The notes under the pieces: generated by a model
Database searches by the model: none
The model's input: only the letters and a program-made list of their open reading frames with translations
What the model was told of the DNA's origin: nothing
Position numbers and translations under genes: made by a program
DNA from: Mucilaginibacter sp.
GTDB lineage: Bacteria; Bacteroidota; Bacteroidia; Sphingobacteriales; Sphingobacteriaceae
DNA length: 64,000 bases
Direction of reading: 5' to 3'
NCBI GenBank assembly: GCA_031292485.1
Contig: JARLHA010000037.1
Location: 124,001-188,000, forward strand
Shown: positions 1-6,778 of the stretch, one piece after another
How the letters are laid out: each line of letters starts with the position of its first letter
Numbering within the stretch: position 1 is the stretch's first letter

Positions 1-435
1 AACCCCAAACACGTGGGCCTTTATGGTGGCTCATACGGCGGTTTTATGACCCTGATGGCCATGTTTACCGAGCCCAACGTATTTACCAGCGGCGCAGCCA
101 TCCGCTCGGTTACCGATTGGGCGCATTACAACCATGGTTATACGGATGCCATATTAAATGAACCTTTTACCGATGAAAAGGCCTATCGTTTAAGCTCGCC
201 GATTTATTTTGCCAATGGCTTAAAAGGCAATTTGTTAATGCTGCACGGCATGATCGACCAGAATGTGAACTACCAGGATATTATCCGCTTAACCCAGCGG
301 TTAATTGAACTGCATAAGGAAAACTGGGAACTGGCATCATACCCGATAGAAGACCACGCCTTTGAACAACCCGGCAGCTGGACGGATGAGTATAAACGGA
401 TCTTTAAGTTGTTTGAAACGACGTTGAGGAAGTAG
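1..435 (+). CDS. S9 family (DPP IV-like) serine peptidase, C-terminal end
   Basis: The reading frame is open from base 1, so the 5' end lies outside the window. The visible part is the alpha/beta-hydrolase catalytic end of a prolyl oligopeptidase/dipeptidyl peptidase IV type enzyme, usually a periplasmic exopeptidase in Bacteroidota. The nucleophile motif GGSYGG is at bases 25-42 (Ser codon 31-33). The Asp follows the [10 protein letters not shown] stretch and the His lies in [11 protein letters not shown] near the end. All three triad members are in the expected order and spacing for the family. Family call is firm; substrate is unknown. Confidence 0.92.
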   Translation, partial: NPKHVGLYGGSYGGFMTLMAMFTEPNVFTSGAAIRSVTDWAHYNHGYTDAILNEPFTDEKAYRLSSPIYFANGLKGNLLMLHGMIDQNVNYQDIIRLTQRLIELHKENWELASYPIEDHAFEQPGSWTDEYKRIFKLFETTLRK

Positions 436-440
436 TTGAA

Positions 441-506
441 TGGTTGATTGAGTTTTGCGGTGATGTTAACGTAATCAACCACTCACTCACCCGATAGGCT
501 ATCGGG
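441..506. repeat. Post-gene stem with word repeats and 17-bp palindrome
   Basis: TGGTTGATT (441-449) is complementary to AATCAACCA (473-481). A second hairpin, CCCGATAG-G-CTATCGGG, follows at 490-506. They lie just beyond the peptidase stop and may end or protect its transcript. No clear U-run follows, so a standard intrinsic terminator is not certain. The same style of element occurs at 9643-9754, 32454-32598, 37302-37386 and 37843-37980. Confidence 0.5.
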
Positions 507-560
507 TCAACTTTAATCTAACTTCCAGGAAGTTGAATGAGTTAGGACTGGTCAGCTTAA

Positions 561-741
561 GGCTATGCCCGCGAAGCCGATTACCTGTGCCGGCCCGAAA
601 CCCATGAAAAGGAATTTTTAAAACAACAGGTTTTGGAGATTCACCAAAAAAGGGTATACCCTGCAGCAAATAGCGGCCGAATTGGGCGTGCATTTTTCAA
701 CGGTGAGCAAGGTATTGAAGAAAAATGTACAGGATGTTTAG
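561..741 (+). pseudogene. Frameshifted fragment with C-terminal helix-turn-helix (transposase-like)
   Basis: Two overlapping frames together read as one protein tail. Frame one gives a stretch containing DYLCRPETHEKEFLKQQ (from 561). Near 645 the match moves to another frame giving KKGYTLQQIAAELGVHFSTV and a stop at 739-741. The second part is a plain helix-turn-helix of the kind found at the C-terminus of REP-associated/IS200-like transposases. No start codon or N-terminal catalytic domain is visible, so this is a relic. The assignment to a transposase is inference from the HTH only. Confidence 0.45.
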
Positions 742-763
742 CTCTTGCCACGAGTTTGTGCCG

Positions 764-1197
764 TCATATTTCCAGTTGGCTGTAAAGTTCTGCTGTATTT
801 ATAACGCGATCAAAGCCCATTGATTTTAAGTGTACCGAGAGCTTTTTGTCCCCGGTCCACAGCCAGCCGCCCGTTTGAACAGCCAGCGCGACAAAACTGA
901 CGTCTTTACTATCAACGCCCGACGTCAGCCGGTCCGCGTACTCCCAATGTTCGCTTTCAATGATGTCTTCACTGATGAATTCAATTTGTTTTAATATGGA
1001 AGAAAGAAGGATATCTACCTCTCCTTCAACAAAGCCCGACAATTTGATAAGTTTTGCTTTGTGCAGCATTAATTCTTCTATCGCGAAATGGCTGCTTATA
1101 AGTTGGGCGTGGGGTGGTGCATTAAACAGGATTTCGAATATCCGGCCGGGGTAATACAGGCACTGAAAAGAATATTCGTGTCGACGATAAAAATCAT
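764..1197 (-). pseudogene. PIN-domain toxin of a type II toxin-antitoxin pair, frameshifted
   Basis: The start ATG (1197-1195) overlaps the antitoxin stop as ATGA. The first residues, MIFIVDTNILFSACIT, hold the first PIN acidic residue (IVDTN). The frame then breaks near 1147-1153. The continuation, PGRIFEILFNAPPHAQLISS onward to the stop at 764, is in a different frame and carries SKDVSFVALA and WTGDKKL, the later acidic motifs of PIN RNases. Adding one C to the run of C (minus strand) restores a continuous protein of about 144 residues. This is either a real homopolymer frameshift that disarms the toxin or a sequencing error. Confidence 0.75.
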
Positions 1198-1397
1198 TTA
1201 ATAAAGCGGCCCTTGTTTTCAGCCCACCATTTTTTATTTACTTCGTCTGCCAGCGCGGCTGCCTGTTCTTCCGTTCCTTGCCCGCGCGAAGTAATTTCAA
1301 GCACATTAAAATAATCAATGATCTTTTGCACCGCCTTCATATTCACAGGGGCAGTCGTTTTAATCAAAATTCCATCGCTGGTGCGTTCAATAACCAT
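1194..1397 (-). CDS. Antitoxin partner of the PIN-domain toxin
   Basis: A 67-residue protein beginning MVIERTSDGILIKT and ending ENKGRFIK, with an acidic and helical second half. Its TGA overlaps the toxin ATG by one base pair step (ATGA), the usual layout for antitoxin-first type II modules. The N-terminal beta-rich segment could be a small DNA-binding fold, but no named antitoxin family is recognised. Function is inferred mainly from size and coupling to the PIN gene. Confidence 0.7.
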   Translation of the reverse strand: MVIERTSDGILIKTTAPVNMKAVQKIIDYFNVLEITSRGQGTEEQAAALADEVNKKWWAENKGRFIK

Positions 1398-1543
1398 TGG
1401 TGTTTTCTTTCTTTATTCAAATATAACCTTTTTTAAGTGTTTTACAATGCTTGTAATAACGGGTGGCATTTTATACGCGGCGGCAAAAGGTGAAATAAGG
1501 GCGGCACCAAAATATTTTATAAAAACCAAAACCACCAAACACT

Positions 1544-1956
1544 ATGACAAATGAATTTACCGCCTGGTGCAACTATTACTACCTGCTCACAACGCTGTTT
1601 GCTGATGTAGCAGCATACACTTCAACAACCTGCTTAACGATGCCCCGCTGTACCAGGGGCAAACCAGGCTAAGCGAAGTAGATGGCATCACCGATTATTA
1701 CCGCGCCGTGCAGGCCGAAAAAGTAAAAATGGACCAGCTGGCTGAAGAAGTAAAACAAGCCGGGCACACCATCCTCACCATGATGCAGCACTTTGCCATC
1801 CCGCCCGGCACCGTCCTAACCGGCGAAATCCCCGGCGAAATGGCCTACGAGGTATGGGCCGATGAGCAGGACAATATCCATATCCGCAAAACCGGAGATT
1901 TAGCGGTCGAAGCCGATAACCCCAATATTATTGTGATTGAATGTTCGGGATGGTGA
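1544..1956 (+). pseudogene. Hypothetical gene, frameshifted in its first third
   Basis: From ATG 1544 the frame reads MTNEFTAWCNYYYLLTTLFA and then hits TAA at 1670-1672. Around 1606-1615 coding character moves to the frame that continues as HFNNLLNDAPLYQGQTRLSE and on to GEIPGEMAYEVWADEQDN and a stop at 1956. A single-base change would rejoin the parts into a protein of about 137 residues. I do not recognise the family. The last 126 bp are repeated nearly intact at 2879-3006, which suggests recombination between the copies. Confidence 0.55.
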
Positions 1957-1966
1957 TGGGGGGAGG
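1829..1966 (+). repeat. 138-bp direct repeat, copy A
   Basis: This stretch matches 2879-3017 at a constant offset of 1,050 bp with about eight mismatches. It covers the end of a decayed hypothetical gene and a few bases past its stop. The two copies bracket the small protein/nucleotidyltransferase pair. Confidence 0.85.
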
Positions 1967-2058
1967 ATTGAACATTTTAATAAGAGTTTGCGTGTTTGGA
2001 AGTAAAAATTATTCTATATTTAACTTATTCAGAAAAAAGGGGAGTTTAGAAAAATAAA

Positions 2059-2244
2059 ATGGCCACGCTAACCAAATATGATAGTTTTGACGCATTAAAA
2101 GCCAATACCGGATCGGGCGCAGAAAATTTGGCCGAATCGAATGAACGCCATAGGGCATTCGAAAAGTTTATAAACCTGCTGCAGGCCCAGGTAAATAAAA
2201 GCCAGCCGCCTAAAGCAAATAAGATTTCCAAAAAGCGCGTTTGA
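2059..2244 (+). CDS. Small hypothetical protein, first gene of a possible two-gene module
   Basis: A 61-residue protein starting MATLTKYDSFDALKANTG, charged and predicted helical, with a Lys/Arg-rich tail (KANKISKKRV). Its TGA (2242-2244) is two bases before the ATG of the nucleotidyltransferase, so the two are almost certainly co-translated. Size, charge and position suit an antitoxin or partner of that enzyme, but no family is recognised. It sits in a short cassette bounded by direct repeats. Confidence 0.6.
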   Translation: MATLTKYDSFDALKANTGSGAENLAESNERHRAFEKFINLLQAQVNKSQPPKANKISKKRV

Positions 2245-2246
2245 AT

Positions 2247-2747
2247 ATGGAGAGCGAATTGGCCGGCTACATGCTTCATGTCTGCGAAATACTTAATAAA
2301 CATGCAATTGAGTATATGATCGCCGGGGGCGTTGCGATGGCTTTACATGGCTATTACCGCAAGTCAATCACACCGGACGGAACACAGACTGATAAGCCCG
2401 ATATAGATATTTGGTATAACCCTACGTATGGCAATTATTTCAGGCTGCTTGATGCACTGGACGAACTGGGGCAGGACATTAGCAAATTTAAAAATGAACA
2501 GGCACCAAACCCAAAGAAATCCTTCTTTAAATATAATTTCGACGAGTTTACGCTCGATTTCCTTCCAGAACTTAAAGCTAAATTATCGTTTCGGGCTTCT
2601 TACAAACAACGTCAAATTGTCAGCCTGAATAGCGTTGATATCTTTTATCTTAATCTCGAAGATTTGATGCGCGACAAAAAGGCAAACGCGCGTAAAAAAG
2701 ATTTGGAAGATATTGCGTATCTGGAGCGTAAAAAGTTGGGAAACTGA
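2247..2747 (+). CDS. MNT-like nucleotidyltransferase
   Basis: About 166 residues. The N-terminal half has IEYMIAGGVAMALHGY, then KPDIDIWYNP: a G-G helix followed by an acidic D-x-D strand, the core of minimal nucleotidyltransferase folds (AbiEii/DUF6036-like). Later the protein reads DIFYLNLEDLMRDKKANARK, also usual in this group, where a Lys/Arg helix ends the fold. These enzymes often act as toxins or antitoxin-modifiers in defence modules. ATG 2247 is preferred over the TTG at 2241 because it follows the upstream stop directly. Confidence 0.7.
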   Translation: MESELAGYMLHVCEILNKHAIEYMIAGGVAMALHGYYRKSITPDGTQTDKPDIDIWYNPTYGNYFRLLDALDELGQDISKFKNEQAPNPKKSFFKYNFDEFTLDFLPELKAKLSFRASYKQRQIVSLNSVDIFYLNLEDLMRDKKANARKKDLEDIAYLERKKLGN

Positions 2748-2790
2748 TATTTACTCACTGTCTGCCTGTGTCTACAGATTCTGCATGTAC

Positions 2791-2805
2791 GTAGTCTTAG
2801 ACTAC
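2791..2805. repeat. 15-bp palindrome
   Basis: GTAGTC-TTA-GACTAC lies between the nucleotidyltransferase stop and the second copy of the direct repeat. It may form a short hairpin but no U-run follows. Confidence 0.4.
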
Positions 2806-2823
2806 GAGCATAATAATCCCTAG

Positions 2824-3006
2824 ATGCAATCTACAGACAGCTGCGTGCAGGAGGCAGGGCGCACTATCCTGGCAATGATCCCCGGCGAAATGGCCTACGA
2901 GGTATGGGCCGATGAGCAGGACAACATCCATATCAGCAAAACCGGAGATTTAGCGGACGAAGCCGATAATCCCAATATTATCGTGATCAAATGTTCGGGA
3001 TGGTGA
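2824..3006 (+). pseudogene. Internally deleted second copy of the 1544-1956 hypothetical gene
   Basis: The readable frame ends in the same IPGEMAYEVWADEQDNIHI region as the gene at 1544-1956. Relative to that copy it lacks about 45 bp in frame (MQHFAIPPGTVLTGE), and its N-terminal residues are unrelated. It has no plausible start of its own and is best read as a recombination remnant. Confidence 0.55.
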
Positions 3007-3017
3007 TTGGGGGAGGA
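2879..3017 (+). repeat. 138-bp direct repeat, copy B
   Basis: Partner of 1829-1966 with about 94% identity by eye. The shared sequence continues past the stop codon into TGGTGATnGGGGGAGGA. Upstream similarity also extends for about 25 bp before an internal deletion. Confidence 0.85.
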
Positions 3018-3062
3018 GGGACTTAAACTCAATACCGAGACCAAGTCTCCAGGGATAGTCAT

Positions 3063-3081
3063 CCGAAGTTACAAACTTCGG
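3063..3081. repeat. Hairpin between repeat copy B and methylase
   Basis: CCGAAGTT-ACA-AACTTCGG is a perfect 8-bp stem. It lies about 90 bp past the methylase stop on the far strand and could mark the 3' boundary of that transcript. The rest of 3018-3171 shows nothing else recognisable. Confidence 0.4.
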
Positions 3082-3171
3082 ACAGCAGGGCTCTCAAGGC
3101 ATAGCTTATTCGAAGACAGTACCTACGGACATCAGGGGAGAGACCCTGCTGAGACGGAAATCCATAAAACA

Positions 3172-4047
3172 TCAAGCGCTGATCCTGTCAGAGATTTGAG
3201 AATAAGGCATACGTATTTGGTCGCTGTAGAATAAAATTTCCGACCCTTTAGGACTGGAATGAGAAACGCTATATCTTAAATCGTAGATAACCTTATTTTT
3301 AAGATCGTAGATATTGTTTATTTCTTCGACATTATCGTAGGTCACAATCCAATGTTTCAGCGAACTGCCCTTGATGGCATCTGCAATTAGTTGATGGTCA
3401 TTGTGGCTATAAAAGTTTGTATAAAGTTGCTTGCCTTGAACGTAGTAAGGCGGGTCGAGGAATACCAAACCTTTAACATCATTATCAGGGAGGGTCTTCG
3501 TTATCAAATTTAGAGCGTCTTGCCTGTAGATATGAATGTGATCTGCCAAATTAGCAATAGTATTGATCCGCTTCACAAGTTCGGACTTGTTATAACGTGC
3601 ATCAATCTTAAAATTACCGGTTTGGTCGTTCCCGCCAATCACCCCGGCTTTTATCACCCCTGATCGGTTAGTCCTGTTCATGAAGAACGTGGAAAAGCCT
3701 AAGTCAATATGGTCGTAATTGTCTTTATCTGATTGTATGGATCTTTGCTTTCGCCATTCAGGCATAGTTATTGGCGTATCCCAAATCCGTTTTATAAATT
3801 CGTCGGTGTCATGCAATATCGCATGCCAAAAACTATGGATAGCTTTGTCGTAGTCGTTTATATGTATTTCGGATACATAATCCTCAATAAGTAGTCCGAG
3901 TGCTATGCTCGCGCCGCCTGCATAGGGCTCGCAGTAACTGCCGCCGTCAAGATTATTGTAGAGGATTAAATCCTTTACAAATTGAAAAAGTTTCCCTTTG
4001 CCGCCTGGATAGCGCAAAGGTGAATAGTATTTATTACCGTTTGCCAT
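3172..4047 (-). CDS. DNA adenine methylase, D12 class (Dam-like)
   Basis: A 291-residue N6-adenine methyltransferase of the D12/alpha class. Residues 11-20, LRYPGGKGKL, are the N-terminal motif of the class; EPYAGGASIAL (40-50) is the SAM-binding loop; FFMNRTNRSG (121-130) is a family signature; DPPYY (198-202) is the catalytic DPPY motif. It is full length and looks active. Its start is immediately after the ParB-like gene stop on the same strand, so the two form one transcript. No endonuclease with a known restriction fold is adjacent. Target sequence cannot be told from here. Confidence 0.9.
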   Translation of the reverse strand: MANGNKYYSPLRYPGGKGKLFQFVKDLILYNNLDGGSYCEPYAGGASIALGLLIEDYVSEIHINDYDKAIHSFWHAILHDTDEFIKRIWDTPITMPEWRKQRSIQSDKDNYDHIDLGFSTFFMNRTNRSGVIKAGVIGGNDQTGNFKIDARYNKSELVKRINTIANLADHIHIYRQDALNLITKTLPDNDVKGLVFLDPPYYVQGKQLYTNFYSHNDHQLIADAIKGSSLKHWIVTYDNVEEINNIYDLKNKVIYDLRYSVSHSSPKGSEILFYSDQIRMPYSQISDRISA

Positions 4048-5496
4048 TTAAGGTTTCTTGGGTTTATTAATAATCATATCAATTACTGCAATTATTAAAG
4101 GCTCTAACGTTGTAAAGTCAGCCCGAAGCTGTAGTGCCGACGTAGAGTAATTTCTGGCAGAGTGCTTGTTCGCATTTCCTTTTTCCGAAATTTCTTTTAA
4201 AACCTGCTGAAAGTCTTTTTTTTCTGTCTTGTTGTAGTTCAACGTGTTATTCAATATCGAGCCGAGATACCCATCAAAAGGTGTACCGTCCGGTCTGCCA
4301 AGTAGCGCTGTTAATGATTCAAAAAAGCTCCAAGCCCCAATATAAAGTAGTTGTGCATGCTGTACTGCCGAAACAACGCATAAAGAACGATAAAGTGAAA
4401 TTAGTTTAGGTGATTTCAACGACACAAGGCGTTGTGCTATTGTTTCGGATTGTTCAATTCCATAAATCCTATCCTTTGTCACGGTAGGAGACGCAGACTG
4501 CTGTGTACCCGGTCCCGTCCCTTGACCTGAAGAGCTATTTGGATCTGCTGTCGAATTGGTCGAGGGCGCTGAATCGTTAGAATTCGTTGAGTCGGACGAT
4601 GAACCATCGGAATTGCCTGCAGGCGACTGATTATTTTCTGCCGAAGTATTGTCGGGGGGGGGCTGCGATCTAACATTGTCAGGAGAAAGACCGAATTGTT
4701 CGACAAAAGCATCGACTGATGCTTTATCGGCATACTTTCCGCTTCGAGAAAGACTAATATCTTTATTCCGCATCGCTTCAAGAAAGTGAACCACTTTCTC
4801 GACAGCGTCTTTAATGAGCTTCTTATCCGCGGTGGTCTTTATCCGCTGATGCCTGCCGGAAAAGATGCTGTTAGAAATAATCCCTTTATCCTGTGCGGAC
4901 CTGAAAATTCTGCGGAAAACCTCATGCGAATATTCACTCGAATCTAAAAAAGCCGTCCATTCCGGATGTTTTCTTTCCGTTTCAAGCAACAATGCGATGG
5001 CATACCATTCATTGCCATCTTCCATTTTCTGATCATATCTAAAACGTGCAGCGCCGTAAGCGCTCCAGTTTATCCTGGCTTTGCCCTGCCCGGCTGCATG
5101 TCTTTCGTATACGGTTTTGTATATCAGTTGTTTGTCATTCGATACCTGTGCCAAAATATTTGTCAAATCGACCGTATGAGCCTTTAACAAAGAATCTGCG
5201 TGGTCTCTGATCGCTGTCGATGGGCTATACTCTTGGGGGTTATTAAGCACTTTTAATGCTGCAAGACGGCGATTTCCGTCAAGCACAATATTTTTCTTGC
5301 CGTCCTTATAGACGAGAAGGAGTTCTCCCAAATTATCCTGCGCTATGCTTGCCATTATATTTTTAAAATATGCCGGATTTGCTGAATAGATTTTTACGAC
5401 ACAGCTTTTCTGATCCTCTGCTTCTTTAAAACGGTAATTTCCCTGATCTAAAAGCAGATCGTCTACTTTGAATTTTTTTACATCGTTAAAACGCAT
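4048..5496 (-). CDS. ParB/Srx-like domain protein coupled to methylase
   Basis: 482 residues in three parts. The N-terminal domain carries VLDGNRRLAALKVL (residues 71-84), the G-x-R-R-x-x-A motif of ParB/sulfiredoxin-fold proteins that hydrolyse CTP or act on DNA. Residues about 270-340 are a Ser/Asn/Pro/Gly-rich linker. The C-terminal 120 residues are helical and include LLYIGAWSFFESLTALLG and GNANKHSARN, which might be a HEPN-type fold; that is a guess. The protein abuts a D12 methylase, suggesting a DNA modification or defence pair. It is not the chromosomal segregation ParB: no parA is nearby. Confidence 0.65.
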   Translation of the reverse strand: MRFNDVKKFKVDDLLLDQGNYRFKEAEDQKSCVVKIYSANPAYFKNIMASIAQDNLGELLLVYKDGKKNIVLDGNRRLAALKVLNNPQEYSPSTAIRDHADSLLKAHTVDLTNILAQVSNDKQLIYKTVYERHAAGQGKARINWSAYGAARFRYDQKMEDGNEWYAIALLLETERKHPEWTAFLDSSEYSHEVFRRIFRSAQDKGIISNSIFSGRHQRIKTTADKKLIKDAVEKVVHFLEAMRNKDISLSRSGKYADKASVDAFVEQFGLSPDNVRSQPPPDNTSAENNQSPAGNSDGSSSDSTNSNDSAPSTNSTADPNSSSGQGTGPGTQQSASPTVTKDRIYGIEQSETIAQRLVSLKSPKLISLYRSLCVVSAVQHAQLLYIGAWSFFESLTALLGRPDGTPFDGYLGSILNNTLNYNKTEKKDFQQVLKEISEKGNANKHSARNYSTSALQLRADFTTLEPLIIAVIDMIINKPKKP

Positions 5497-5797
5497 ATAA
5501 TTGGATAAGGCTTAAAGTTTATTAATAATCTGCTATATTACAATTAATATTGTATCAGCAATCTAATTTTTTTTCATATTTAATTTGCTGATACGCTACA
5601 CAAAGCTCGGCTGGTTCAAGTATCCCTACTTTAACCGAAATCCTTATCAGTGTCCCGCCGGCATGTCACAATGATTATATGGCGTTTTTCCGACAGCGTA
5701 AAATGTTTAATGTAAGCGGGACGCTTACACTTATTTGGGTTCAAGCAGCATGTTTGCATCAGCGAAGGAACGATTGTAAACTTTATATGGATGCTGA
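5497..5797. other. Intergenic region, AT-rich, with one repeat copy
   Basis: The first 80 bp are AT-rich and probably hold the promoter for the minus-strand ParB-like/methylase pair, though no clear consensus was found. The remainder contains the inverted repeat copy at 5711-5755. No gene is visible. Confidence 0.5.
5711..5755 (-). repeat. REP-like palindromic repeat, inverted copy
   Basis: TGTAAGCG-GGA-CGCTTACA (5711-5729) is an 8-bp stem with a 3-base loop. Its flank (TTATTTGGGTTCAAGC) aligns, when reversed, with the flank at 6209-6230. The same palindrome occurs at 6227-6245, and a decayed one at 6522-6540. Confidence 0.7.
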
Positions 5798-6172
5798 TTA
5801 ATCGATTTCATACATTTTTCCTTTACGGTTTTGTACAGGTTTTTCACTTAGATAGTCTACGTTAGTTCTGATAAAATTGTCGTCAAAAAGTGTGTCGTAC
5901 CATAAGTTATGTATCATTTTATAATCCGCTAAGAAACTATGATTGTTGTTTTCCCAGTCACCTCCGTATCCACTTAGCCAATTATAAAAAAGCAAAATTT
6001 GTTCATGGTTCGACAACTGTGCGCGTAATAATGCCAGATATTTCATCTTTTCCTCATAATTTATAATCACTTTACTATTTGCTACGGATTTTACGGCAAG
6101 ATATAAATGCCTGAAATAATGCCCTAGGCGCGACGCGTGTCCCGAAAAAGGTTTATAATTGAAATTTAGATG
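5798..6172 (-). pseudogene. C-terminal remnant of putative phage abortive infection protein
   Basis: The last ~124 residues of this frame (from FNYKPFSGHASRLGHYFRHL through LRAQLSNHEQILLFYNWLS to the stop) look like the C-terminal part of the putAbiC family, in which SRLGHYFRHLY and LRAQLS are recurring motifs. Family members are usually about twice to three times longer. The frame continues upstream to 6373 but that part simply translates a REP-like repeat and is not protein sequence. The gene therefore lost its N-terminal half at or near the repeat and is most likely dead. Confidence 0.65.
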
Positions 6173-6197
6173 CGCTACGGGCGAAAACTTCCGCCGG

Positions 6198-6330
6198 TTC
6201 AGGCATCTTGCCTGAATCCAAACAAATGTAAGCGTCCCGCTTACGATAATATATCGGCACGAAAAGACAATATTCCGCATATTTATTGCGAAACGTCGGC
6301 GAACTTGACCCGCTGAAAAACATTGGGTGA
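6198..6330 (+). repeat. REP-like composite repeat, copy 1
   Basis: It starts with TTCAGGCA-TCT-TGCCTGAA (6198-6216), then TGTAAGCG-TCC-CGCTTACg (about 6227-6245), followed by about 85 bp that match copy 2 down to GACCCG-TGAAAAACATTGG. The palindromes are of the size and shape mobilised by REP-associated transposases. Confidence 0.7.
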
Positions 6331-6510
6331 AATTAGCGGGCCCAAGCGGAATACTTAAACCTGCGGGCGGCAAAATATAGCATTATTTTTGTGTAAACCC
6401 TCTATATTAGTAAGTGTATGATAATCAATAATATAACAACAAATAATATGAAAAAGTGTAAACTCTGTGTAAACCATGTTTGCTTGTTAACTTGAGTTGA
6501 ACTGAGTTGT

Positions 6511-6635
6511 ACCCAAACAAATGTAAGCTTGCCGCTTTCAATAATAAATTGGCATGAAAAGAAAATGTTCCGCATACTTATTGTGCGTCGTAACGCTCCA
6601 TTCGGCGAGCTTGACCCGTTAAAAAACATTGGATG
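6511..6635 (+). repeat. REP-like composite repeat, copy 2
   Basis: It aligns with copy 1 from ACCCAAACAAATGTAAGC through GGCGAGCTTGACCCGTTAAA. The TGTAAGC palindrome has decayed to TGTAAGCTTGCCGCTTTCA and there is a short insertion near 6585, so this copy is older or less constrained. Confidence 0.65.
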
Positions 6636-6778
6636 ATTCAGTGAGGCGCTGACCCAAATTCAGGTTAAAACATCCCACTCGTACCAGCGGGCGTAAAATG
6701 GACCTACAGCAATAATGTTGCTAAATTTGGTATATTAGATCGCATCTGAGGGCATACAAACTTTACACACAACCAACC

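Larger units (their letters stand above)
6173..6778. other. Repeat-rich intergenic region without genes
   Basis: Two related repeat copies occupy 6198-6330 and 6511-6635. The reading frames across them translate the repeats (both give MRNI-FSC--II-SG-LTFVW) and are not genes. A TAAATTTG box at 6722-6729 fits the Bacteroidota -7 motif and is a weak promoter candidate for the permease at 6779; the matching -33 motif is not clear. Confidence 0.5.

Noticed and set aside
4048..5496. Chromosome partitioning ParB and replication origin
   Set aside because: No parA, no parS-like sites and no dnaA boxes are visible; the protein has a different C-terminal half and is paired with a methylase.
6173..6373. 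N-terminal extension of the abortive-infection protein up to 6373
   Set aside because: The translated segment is the same as the translation of the repeat at 6511-6635, so it is repeat DNA and not protein.
6402..6629. 75-residue minus-strand frame
   Set aside because: It only spans repeat copy 2 and an AT-rich run; no conserved domain or start signal.
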